Below the pieces are notes generated by a model. That model was not told where the DNA came from, did no database searches, and saw only the letters and a program-made list of their open reading frames with translations. The position numbers and the translations under genes are program-made. Positions 43,082 through 52,035 of a stretch of DNA of 52,035 bases are shown here, one piece after another. The DNA comes from Hydrogenophaga sp. (GTDB lineage Bacteria > Pseudomonadota > Gammaproteobacteria > Burkholderiales > Burkholderiaceae_C): assembly GCF_019264445.1 (NCBI RefSeq), contig NZ_JAHVAB010000015.1:1-52035 (forward strand), in the 5' to 3' direction. Position 1 is the first letter of the stretch; the number at the start of each line of letters is the position of its first letter.

Positions 43082-44293
43082 TCAGCCTTTGTGTTGTTCG
43101 CGAATGGCCTGCGCCAGCGCGGCGATGCCGATGCGGATCTGCTCGACGCTGGCCGTCACGAAGCTCAGCCGCAGCGTGCGTGCGTCGGGCTCGCTGGCGT
43201 AGAACGCAGCGCCGGGCACGAAGGCCACGCCCTTGTCCACGGCGTGCGGCAGCAGGTCGATGGCGCTCATGCCTGCGGGCAGGCGCACCCACAGGAACAT
43301 GCCGCCGTCGGGCGAGTTCCACTGCACGTCCAGCCCGCTCATGTGCTCGGTCAGGCTGCCCAGCATGGCCGCGCACTGGCTTTTGTAGAGCGCGCGGATG
43401 GTGGGCACGTGGCGGTCCAGAAAGCCGTCCTTGATCACCTCGGCCACCATGCGCTGGTTGAAGCCCGGGCTGTGCAGGTCGGCCGCCTGCTTGGCCTGCA
43501 GCAGTTTGGGGAACACCGACGGCGGCGCGACGATGAAGCCCAGCCGCAGGCCCGGTGCGAGCACCTTGGAAAACGAGCCGAGGTAAATGCCGCCTTGCGG
43601 GTTGCGCGCGGTGAGCGGCAGTGGCGGCGGCGTGTCGAACCAGAGGTCGCCATAGGGGTTGTCTTCCACGATGGGCAGGCCCAGCGCGGCGGCGCGCTCC
43701 ACCAGCGCGGCGCGGCGTGCCTCGCTCATGCTGCGCCCGGTCGGGTTCTGGAAGTTGGGCAGCACATACAGGAAGCGCGCGCGGTCGGCGCCCTGGCCGC
43801 ACAGGCGCTCGAGGTCGTCCACGTCGATGCCTTCGGCGTCGCTGGCCACGGCTTCAATGGTGGGCTCCATGGGCGTGAAGGCCTGCAGCGCGCCGAGGTA
43901 GGTGGGCGTTTCCACCAGCACACGGCTGCCGGTATCGACCAGCACCTTGGCCACCAGGTCCAGGCCCTGCTGGCTGCCGGTGGTGATCAGCACTTGCGCC
44001 GGGTCCACCGCCCAGGGCAGTTGCGCGGCCACCGCTTCGCGCAGCGGCGCGTAGCCTTCGCTGGCGGCGTATTGCAGCGCGGCCTGCCCGTCCTCGCGCA
44101 GCACCTTGGCACAGGCCTCGCCAAATGCGCTCACCGGAAAGGTTTTGGGCGAGGGCAGGCCGCCCGCAAAACTGATGATCCCCGGCTTCTCGGTGACCTT
44201 GAGGATTTCGCGGATCACCGACGGGTTCATGCGCTCGGCGCGGCGCGCCAGGGTCCAGGCCGTGGTGGGGTGGGGCAGGTCGTTGGGTTTCAT
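43082..44293 (-). CDS. PLP-dependent aminotransferase (2-aminoadipate/LysN-like)
   Basis: The 403-residue enzyme is a fold-type I aminotransferase: ISFAGGLPSPKTFP, then ITTGSQQGLDLVAKVL, LPNFQNPTGRSMS, EDNPYGDLWF, and the PLP lysine K243 in LGSFSKVLAPGLRLG. This sequence style is close to 2-aminoadipate and branched-chain or aromatic aminotransferases of the MocR-like group. The amino-donor specificity is not readable. It is third in the operon, followed at 5 bases by the GST gene, and is preceded at 12 bases by an EamA exporter. Confidence 0.85.
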   Translation of the reverse strand: MKPNDLPHPTTAWTLARRAERMNPSVIREILKVTEKPGIISFAGGLPSPKTFPVSAFGEACAKVLREDGQAALQYAASEGYAPLREAVAAQLPWAVDPAQVLITTGSQQGLDLVAKVLVDTGSRVLVETPTYLGALQAFTPMEPTIEAVASDAEGIDVDDLERLCGQGADRARFLYVLPNFQNPTGRSMSEARRAALVERAAALGLPIVEDNPYGDLWFDTPPPLPLTARNPQGGIYLGSFSKVLAPGLRLGFIVAPPSVFPKLLQAKQAADLHSPGFNQRMVAEVIKDGFLDRHVPTIRALYKSQCAAMLGSLTEHMSGLDVQWNSPDGGMFLWVRLPAGMSAIDLLPHAVDKGVAFVPGAAFYASEPDARTLRLSFVTASVEQIRIGIAALAQAIREQHKG

Positions 44294-44305
44294 CAGGGTC
44301 TCCGT

Positions 44306-45250
44306 TCAAATGCGTTCGGGTGTGGGACGGGCGTGCACAGGCATTTTCTTTCCCATGAAGACGGTGGCAATCACCGCCACGGCAAACCCGAGCGTGACGG
44401 CATCCAGCCGCTCGCCGAGCAGGGGCACCGCCATCAGCATGCCCAGGAAAGGCTGCACCAGCTGAATCTGGCTCACACGCACCGTGCCGCCCAGCGCCAG
44501 GCCGCGGTACCAGGCAAAAAAGCCCAGCCACATGGAGAACACGGCGGTGTAGGCGAAGCCCCACCAGGCGGAGGCATTGAGCGCGGTGGTGGGGCGCGTC
44601 ACCACGGCCAGCGGCAGCGTGATCGGCAGCGCGATGAGCAGCGCCCAGCAGATCACGTGTTCGGCGCGCATGCGCTGCGACAGGCGCGCGCCATACGCGT
44701 AGCCCACCGCCGCGCAGAGCATGGCGGCCAGCAGCAGCATGTCGGCCGGGTGCAGCGTGAGGCCCGCACTGCCCGAGCGCAGCACGGCAAAGCCCACCAC
44801 GAGCGCGCTGCCCAGCACTGCGCACAGCCAGAAGCCGGTGGACGGGCGCTGGCGGTGCAGCAGGGCGGCCACGGCCGCTGTGGCCAGCGGCAGCACGCCC
44901 ACGATCACGCTGGCGTGCACCGCTTCCACGTAGCGCATGGCGACCGACGTGAACAGCGGGAAGCCGAACACCACGCCGCCGGCGGTGATGGCCAGGGGCA
45001 GCAGGTCTTCGCGCCGGGGGCGTGGAGCGCGCGTGGCCCACAGAAATGCCGCCGAGAGCGCAGCGGCCACCACGGCCCGGCCCAGCGCGATGAACACGCC
45101 CGACATCTGCGGCGCCTCCACCGTGCCCACGGCCAGCCGCGTCATGGGCAGCGTGAGCGCAAAGATCACCACGCCCAGCAGGCCGAGCAACAGGCCTTTG
45201 TTGGCCGGCTGGTCGAGCCAGCGGGTGGGTGAGAGCGTTTGTGTGTTCAT
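44306..45250 (-). CDS. EamA/DMT family transporter
   Basis: The 314-residue product has ten helices in two five-helix EamA repeats (residues about 20-145 and 160-300), with LVQPFLGMLMAVPLLGERL in the second, typical of DMT-superfamily exporters. Members export amino acids, metabolites or toxic compounds. Its ATG at 45250 overlaps the LysE TGA by four bases (ATGA), so the two exporters are translated together. The substrate is unknown. Confidence 0.86.
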   Translation of the reverse strand: MNTQTLSPTRWLDQPANKGLLLGLLGVVIFALTLPMTRLAVGTVEAPQMSGVFIALGRAVVAAALSAAFLWATRAPRPRREDLLPLAITAGGVVFGFPLFTSVAMRYVEAVHASVIVGVLPLATAAVAALLHRQRPSTGFWLCAVLGSALVVGFAVLRSGSAGLTLHPADMLLLAAMLCAAVGYAYGARLSQRMRAEHVICWALLIALPITLPLAVVTRPTTALNASAWWGFAYTAVFSMWLGFFAWYRGLALGGTVRVSQIQLVQPFLGMLMAVPLLGERLDAVTLGFAVAVIATVFMGKKMPVHARPTPERI

Positions 45251-45861
45251 ACCGTGAGCATCCAGAGAGCGGTGGCCACCAGCACCAGCGCCAGCACGCG
45301 GTTGAACCACACCAGCCGCGCGCCCTGCGAAAGCCACTGGCGCAGCAGCGAGCCCGCCACGGCGTAGGTGAAGTTGCTCGTGAAGGCAAAGAACATCATC
45401 ACCACGCAGATGATCGCCAGCCGCTCGCCGGGGTTGGGCGCGGGCAGGCCGCCGGCGTTGACGACCCAGCCCGCAGTGAGCGTGAGCGCCAGCATCCAGG
45501 CCTTGATGTTGAGAAACTGCAGCCCCACGCCTTGCAGGAAGGTGACATTGAGCCGGGCGCTGTCCACCTCCGACAGGCGCGACGCGCCGGCCAGCTTCCA
45601 TGCCAGCCACAGCATGTAGGCCACGCCGAACAGCTTCACGCCCCAGCGCAGCGCCGGCACGCCGAGCACCAGCGCACCCAGGCCGAGCCCGCAGGCCAGC
45701 ATGAGCAGCGTCCACCCCGCCGGCACGGCCAGGCAAAAGCGCAGGGCGCGCTTGAGGCCGAGGTTGGCCGCCAGCGCCGTGGACAGCGTGGTGTTGGGCC
45801 CCGGCGAAAAACTCATCGCGGTGCAGAACAGCAAAAGGGCGGTCAGCTCGGTGGCGCTCAT
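45247..45861 (-). CDS. LysE/RhtB family amino-acid exporter
   Basis: The 204-residue membrane protein has six helices and the LysE-type N terminus MSATELTALLLFCTAMSFSPGPNTTLSTALAANLGLKRAL, where FSPGPN is the family signature. The QFLNIKAW motif lies in the middle (about residue 112-119). LysE relatives export lysine, threonine, homoserine or other amino acids. It is the first gene of the leftward seven-gene operon, divergent from the MocR regulator, with a 134-base region between them. No strong Shine-Dalgarno is visible. Confidence 0.87.
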   Translation of the reverse strand: MSATELTALLLFCTAMSFSPGPNTTLSTALAANLGLKRALRFCLAVPAGWTLLMLACGLGLGALVLGVPALRWGVKLFGVAYMLWLAWKLAGASRLSEVDSARLNVTFLQGVGLQFLNIKAWMLALTLTAGWVVNAGGLPAPNPGERLAIICVVMMFFAFTSNFTYAVAGSLLRQWLSQGARLVWFNRVLALVLVATALWMLTV

Positions 45862-45904
45862 GTCTTGGCTTGTCAATGCGGGAGGTTCAATGTAATCTTT
45901 CGAG

Positions 45905-45971
45905 CCAATACACCACCAGTACAGTTGGCCAGCGCACGGGTAGAACTGTATTGGTCGTCGCAACAGTACAG
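45905..45971. promoter_or_regulatory. Probable MocR operator array in the divergent promoter region
   Basis: Four related copies of CTGTAyTGG are seen: complement of CCAATACAC (45905-45913), complement of CCAGTACAG (45916-45924), CTGTATTGG direct (45946-45954), and complement of ACAGTACAG (45963-45971). Copies 1 and 2 are tandem at an 11-base step, about one helix turn. Copies 1 and 3 form an inverted repeat (CCAATACA/TGTATTGG). MocR regulators bind such tandem repeats of similar type. TTGGCC at 45925 and TGTATT at 45947, spaced 16 bases, could be the regulator's own promoter, so the third copy would overlap it. Confidence 0.6.
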
Positions 45972-45995
45972 GCTGCCCTGGAAGGATGCCCCCTC

Positions 45996-47405
45996 ATGTT
46001 GATGAAGACCTCCGCACAATCCCTGACCGACCAGCTCGCTGCGCGGTTTGCCGACCGCATTCGCAGCCGCCTGTTGCCGCCCGGCTCGCGCCTGCCCTCG
46101 GTGCGCCAGTGCGCCCAGCAGCACGGCGTGAGCCCGTCCACCGTGGTGGCCGCTTACGACCAGTTGCTCGCCCAGGGCCTGGTGCACGCCCGCAAGAACC
46201 GCGGCTTCTTCGTGCGCGAGATGGCAGCGCCCAGGGCCGAGGGCCCGTCGGGCGAAGCCAAGGCGGCGGCGCGCGCCGGCGCGTCGCCCATCAATGCCAC
46301 CGCGCTGATTCGCGGCATGTTCCACAAGGTGAGCAACAAGCCGCACCCGGGCATGGGCGTGTTCCCGCCGGACTGGCTGGAATCCACCTTCATGCCCGCC
46401 GCGGTGCGCAAGGTGACCAGCGCGCGCGGCTTGCAGGATGTGTCGTTGCAGTACGGCGAACCGCTGGGCGACAGCGGCTTGCGCCGCGTGCTGTCGCAAA
46501 AGCTCGCGGGCCTGAACATCCATGCAGAGCCCGACCACATCATCACCACCATTGGCGCCACGCACGCGCTGGACATCGTCAGCCGCACCCTGCTGCGCCC
46601 GGGCGACCCCGTGATGGTGGAAGAGCCCGGCTGGGCGGTGGAGTTTGCGCGGCTGGCCGCGCTGGGCATGCGCATCCTGCCGGTGCCGCGCCGCGCCGAC
46701 GGCCCGGACCTGGACGTGATGGCGAAGTACTGCGAGGCGCACCAGCCCAAGCTGTATGTGAGCGTGAGTGTGTTCCACAACCCCACGGGCTATTGCCTGT
46801 CACCTGGCAGCGCGCACCGGCTGCTGCAGCTGGCCAACCAGCACCAGTTCCACATCGTCGAGGACGACACCTACAGCCACATTGCGCCCGAGCACGCCAC
46901 GCGCCTGACGGCACTCGACGGCTTGCAGCGCACGATTTACGTGAGTGGTTTCGCCAAGATTCTGGCGCCCAACTGGCGCATCGGCTACCTGGCGGCGCCG
47001 CCGGCGCTGGTGGAGCCGCTGCTGGACACCAAGCTGCTGTCCACCCTGACCACGCCCGCGCTGCTGGAGAAGGCGCTGGCCCTGTGCATCGAGCAAGGCC
47101 AGCTGCGCCGCCACGCCGAGCGCATCCGCACGCGCCTCGATGCCGCGCGGGCGCGCAGCGTCAAGCTGGCGCTGGGGGCGGGCTGTACGTTCGCGGCCGA
47201 GCCGGTGGGGCTGTTTGGCTGGGTCGATACCGGGGTGGACACCGATGCGCTGGCGCAGCGCATGCTGGACGAGGGCTACCTGATCGCCCCCGGCGCGCTG
47301 TTTCACGCGGCGCGTGCACCGAGCACGCTCATGCGCATCAACTTCACAACCGCGCAGGACGCGGCGTTCTGGCGCGTGTTTGCCCGTTTGCGCGCTGCGG
47401 CCTGA
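45996..47405 (+). CDS. MocR-type GntR/aminotransferase transcription regulator
   Basis: The 469-residue protein fuses an N-terminal GntR winged helix (about 10-75, LPSVRQCAQQHGVSPSTVVAAYDQLLAQGLVHARKNRGFFV) to a fold-type I aminotransferase domain (about 100-469) with PLP lysine K321 in YVSGFAKILAPNWRIG. MocR proteins use PLP or an amino-acid-PLP adduct as a ligand to switch transcription. ATG 45996 is nine bases after GAAGGA; ATG 46002 is in frame too. It is divergent from the seven-gene operon, which it probably controls through the repeats between them. Confidence 0.9.
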   Translation: MLMKTSAQSLTDQLAARFADRIRSRLLPPGSRLPSVRQCAQQHGVSPSTVVAAYDQLLAQGLVHARKNRGFFVREMAAPRAEGPSGEAKAAARAGASPINATALIRGMFHKVSNKPHPGMGVFPPDWLESTFMPAAVRKVTSARGLQDVSLQYGEPLGDSGLRRVLSQKLAGLNIHAEPDHIITTIGATHALDIVSRTLLRPGDPVMVEEPGWAVEFARLAALGMRILPVPRRADGPDLDVMAKYCEAHQPKLYVSVSVFHNPTGYCLSPGSAHRLLQLANQHQFHIVEDDTYSHIAPEHATRLTALDGLQRTIYVSGFAKILAPNWRIGYLAAPPALVEPLLDTKLLSTLTTPALLEKALALCIEQGQLRRHAERIRTRLDAARARSVKLALGAGCTFAAEPVGLFGWVDTGVDTDALAQRMLDEGYLIAPGALFHAARAPSTLMRINFTTAQDAAFWRVFARLRAAA

Positions 47406-47418
47406 GCCGGCCGCGGCC

Positions 47419-49656
<2,238 letters not shown>

Positions 49657-49677
49657 AGAGGTTCCTGCGCTGGGTCC

Positions 49678-51582
49678 TCAGCTGCCGCCAAGCGCTTCCC
49701 AGCGCTCCAGCGCCTGAAGCCATTCCCCCTCGACTTCGGCATGGCGGGCGCCAAGTTGAGCTGCGCGGGCAGGATCGCTGTGAAATAGTTGGCCATCCTC
49801 GAGGTCTTTGCCAATGGCGGTTTGTTCGCTTTCCAGGGCGGCAATCAGCGCCGGCAAAGCATCGTACTCGCGCTGCTCCTTGTAACTCAGCTTTCTTTTG
49901 GCTGCGACAGGCATGGCAGCGGTGGCCTGTCTGGCGGGCGCCGCAGCCGGCGGCGTCGCCGTGGGCGCCTGCGCATCGCGCTCTCGCTGCAAGGCGGCGG
50001 AGCGTGCGGACTGGGTCAACCAGTCATTCACGTCGCCGACGTACTCGCGCCACCGGCCCTCTCCCTCGTGCACGAGCGTGCTGGTGACCACGTTGTCGAG
50101 GAATCGCCGGTCGTGGCTCACCAGGAACACCGTGCCGTCGTACTGCTGCAGAAGATCCTCCAGCAGTTCCAGTGTGTCGATATCGAGATCGTTGGTGGGC
50201 TCGTCGAGCACCAGCACATTGGCAGGCCTTGCAAACAGGCGGGCCAGCAGCAGGCGGTTGCGTTCTCCGCCCGAGAGCGTTCGCACCGGGGCGTTGGCGC
50301 GTGCGGGCGAGAACAGGAAGTCGCTCAGGTAGCTCTTCACGTGGGTGCGCTTGCTCCCGATCTCGATCCACTCGCTGCCCGGACTGATGAAGTCCTCCAG
50401 GGTGGCGTCCAGGTCCAGCTGGTCGCGCATCTGGTCGAAATACGCCACTGTGACCTTGCTGCCTTGTCGCACCGTACCGCTTGTGGGCGCGAGTTCACCG
50501 AGGATGATCTTGAGCAGCGTGGTCTTTCCTGCGCCGTTGGGGCCGATCAGGCCAATCTTGTCGCCGCGCAGGATCGTCGCCGAGAAGTCGCGTATCACGG
50601 TGCGCTGTCCACCATCTGCCGTGGCAAACGACTGCGTGACCTTGTCCAGCTCCGCCACGATCTTCCCGCTGCTGTTGCCGCTGGCCACCTCCAGCTTCAC
50701 GCTGCCCACCGCGTTGCGTCGCTCGGCGCGCTGCTCGCGCAGCCGCTCCAGTCGCGTGATGCGCCCTTGTGCCCGCGTGCGGCGTGCCTCCACACCTTTG
50801 CGAATCCACACCTCTTCCTGGGCGAGCAGTTTGTCGGCGCGAGCGTTGATCACAGCCTCCTGCGCCATCTGCTCTTCTTTCAGCAGCTGGTATTGCGCGA
50901 AATTGCCCGGGTAACTCAGGAGACGGCCGCGATCCAGTTCGACCATCCGGGTGGCCACGCGGTCCAGAAAGGCGCGATCGTGGCTGATGGTCACCACGCT
51001 GCCCTGGTACTCCAGCAGCAACTCCTCCAGCCAGGTGATGCTGTCCAGATCCAGGTGGTTGGTCGGCTCGTCCAATAAGAGCACATCCGGCCGACTGACC
51101 AGCGCCTGTGCCAGCGCGACCCGCTTCTTGTTGCCACCCGAGAGCTGCCCTACAAGGACGGAGCCGTCCAGATGAAGCCTCTGGAGCGTCTCCTCCACAC
51201 GCTGTTCCCAGTTCCAGGCGTCAAGGGCCTCAATGCGGTTCTGCAGCGCATCAAGGTCGAGGTCATCGGCGCCACTGAGATACAGGTCTCTGGCGGCGCG
51301 AGCATCTACCAGCCCCACACTGGCAGCCTCGAAAACAGACGACTGCAGGTCCAGCAGGGGCTCTTGAGGCACGTACGCAACGCGCAGACCCGTCTGGACC
51401 TGCAGCACACCATCGTCTGCCTTCTCGATAGATGCCAGGATCTTCAGCAGTGATGACTTGCCTGTGCCGTTGCGCCCAATAAGTCCGACCCGCTCTTGGG
51501 CCTCAAGAGCAAAGTCGGTGTGGTCGAGCAGGGCGACGTGCCCGAAGGCCAGCTGCGCATCCTGCAAGGTGATAAGTGCCAT
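49678..51582 (-). CDS. uup: ABC-F ATPase Uup
   Basis: The 634-residue protein has two ABC domains: Walker A1 GRNGTGKSS, LSGGNKKRVALAQAL and LLLDEPTNHLD in the first; GPNGAGKTT, LSGGERNRLLLARLF and LVLDEPTNDLD in the second. A linker of about 80 residues (ARADKLLAQEEVWIRKGVEARRT...) lies between, and the C-terminal coiled coil (about 540-634, SYKEQREYDALPALIAALES) is the Uup type. ABC-F proteins act on ribosomes or on DNA repair intermediates; Uup limits transposon excision and aids ribosome function in E. coli. It has no membrane domain. Confidence 0.92.
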   Translation of the reverse strand: MALITLQDAQLAFGHVALLDHTDFALEAQERVGLIGRNGTGKSSLLKILASIEKADDGVLQVQTGLRVAYVPQEPLLDLQSSVFEAASVGLVDARAARDLYLSGADDLDLDALQNRIEALDAWNWEQRVEETLQRLHLDGSVLVGQLSGGNKKRVALAQALVSRPDVLLLDEPTNHLDLDSITWLEELLLEYQGSVVTISHDRAFLDRVATRMVELDRGRLLSYPGNFAQYQLLKEEQMAQEAVINARADKLLAQEEVWIRKGVEARRTRAQGRITRLERLREQRAERRNAVGSVKLEVASGNSSGKIVAELDKVTQSFATADGGQRTVIRDFSATILRGDKIGLIGPNGAGKTTLLKIILGELAPTSGTVRQGSKVTVAYFDQMRDQLDLDATLEDFISPGSEWIEIGSKRTHVKSYLSDFLFSPARANAPVRTLSGGERNRLLLARLFARPANVLVLDEPTNDLDIDTLELLEDLLQQYDGTVFLVSHDRRFLDNVVTSTLVHEGEGRWREYVGDVNDWLTQSARSAALQRERDAQAPTATPPAAAPARQATAAMPVAAKRKLSYKEQREYDALPALIAALESEQTAIGKDLEDGQLFHSDPARAAQLGARHAEVEGEWLQALERWEALGGS

Positions 51583-51750
51583 GAATAACCCGAGTCAAAA
51601 GGAGCCCCGATTATCCGTGCCTCACCTTGGCGAGCGATCCCTCAATCCGGAGGCTGCCTATATATAGAGCGGCCGCGCCTGCCTTGTGCTGGCATGCCCA
51701 CACGAGGGCACCATGAGCTTGGCAGGAGATTGAAAATTTTTTTGGCCAGT

Positions 51751-51780
51751 TTGACGAGGGGCAAAAATCTGTCGTATACT
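51751..51780 (+). promoter_or_regulatory. rRNA operon promoter P1
   Basis: TTGACG (51751-51756) and TATACT (51775-51780) are spaced by 18 bases, with an A/T-rich stretch just upstream (51732-51743). Downstream is a leader hairpin GCTGCT...GTTC/GAAC...AGCAGC (51791-51828). Confidence 0.7.
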
Positions 51781-51882
51781 GCAAGGCTTCGCTGCTCAGA
51801 GACGTTCTAGAAAAACGAACCCAGCAGCAAGGCAGACTCAGAAATGAGCAAGTCAAAAAAGTTAGTAAAAACCCTAAAATTT

Positions 51883-51912
51883 TTGACAGACCTCAAAATT
51901 CTGTGTCATAAT
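51883..51912 (+). promoter_or_regulatory. rRNA operon promoter P2 with UP element
   Basis: TTGACA (51883-51888) is perfect, followed after 18 bases by CATAAT (51907-51912). The stretch 51852-51882 is nearly all A/T with A tracts, in UP-element position. This is a strong stable-RNA promoter. Confidence 0.78.
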
Positions 51913-52035
51913 ACGAGGCTCAGCTGATCGCAGCTAAGCAGGCAGACGAAGCGGTGAAGACCGGTGAGTTTGTGGATCATTAAAAACATACAGCCGATAA
52001 GCGTGGGCGTTTGAAGGCGATTGCGAAACGGGCTC
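51913..52035 (+). ncRNA. rRNA operon leader (16S begins beyond the window)
   Basis: The sequence after P2 has a hairpin AGCTG-ATCG-CAGCT (51922-51935), a boxA-like GATCATTAAAAA (51975-51986), and then CAGCCGATAAGCGTGGGCG, the usual leader found upstream of 16S in Comamonadaceae. No mature rRNA sequence is reached. The leader would bind the Nus antitermination complex. AGGCAGAC occurs at 51830 and again at 51940, suggesting both promoter leaders share an element. Confidence 0.7.

Noticed and set aside
51611..51856. Leftward 81-codon frame at the rRNA promoter region
   Set aside because: It runs through the P1 promoter and leader hairpin, has no recognisable similarity, and is better explained as non-coding DNA.

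Overview
This high-GC window looks like core chromosome from a betaproteobacterium of the Burkholderiales, most likely Comamonadaceae (Hydrogenophaga, Acidovorax or a relative). The evidence is the gene order tuf-tRNA-Trp-secE-nusG-rplKAJL-rpoBC, the following lemA/M48/rsmB/DUF4390/ntrY block, and the style of the rRNA leader at the right end. The genus is an inference. No insertion sequence, prophage, CRISPR array or integrase was seen.

Region 1 (1-12.6 kb) is the transcription/translation superoperon: the end of tuf, tRNA-Trp, secE, nusG, rplK, rplA, a structured L10 leader RNA, rplJ, rplL, a 306-base gap with four consecutive hairpins, rpoB and rpoC, closed by a strong terminator. Region 2 (12.7-19.7 kb) carries a LemA protein with an M48 membrane protease, the rRNA methylase RsmB, an exported DUF4390 protein, an NtrY-type kinase with an unusually short NtrX-like regulator, and tRNA-Phe. 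Region 3 (19.8-27.3 kb) has a small unknown protein, a Rep-type helicase overlapping a secreted protein gene, an AEC transporter, katG behind an OxyR-type operator, and an exported metallo-beta-lactamase-fold hydrolase.

Region 4 (27.4-39.9 kb) has priA and hemE separated by an AT-rich gap with two DnaA-box-like sites. It continues with a DUF1508 protein, an exported redoxin plus a DsbD/ScsB-like reductase, a cyclopropane-synthase-family methyltransferase, a creatininase-family amidohydrolase, a histidine-phosphatase-family protein lacking one expected histidine, and a membrane hybrid kinase. Region 5 (39.9-47.4 kb) is the most accessory-looking part. It is a tight seven-gene leftward operon (LysE exporter, EamA exporter, aminotransferase, glutathione transferase, PhzF-like isomerase, VOC protein, threonine-dehydratase-like lyase) opposite a MocR-type regulator, with repeated CTGTAyTGG-like sites between them. 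Region 6 (47.4-52 kb) has a cytosolic hybrid kinase, uup, and two tandem rRNA promoters whose leader runs off the window before 16S rRNA.

The most promising candidate for an undescribed system is the MocR-controlled operon: two PLP enzymes, three possible detoxification or isomerisation enzymes and two exporters in one transcript suggest handling of an amino acid or amine whose identity the sequence does not reveal.
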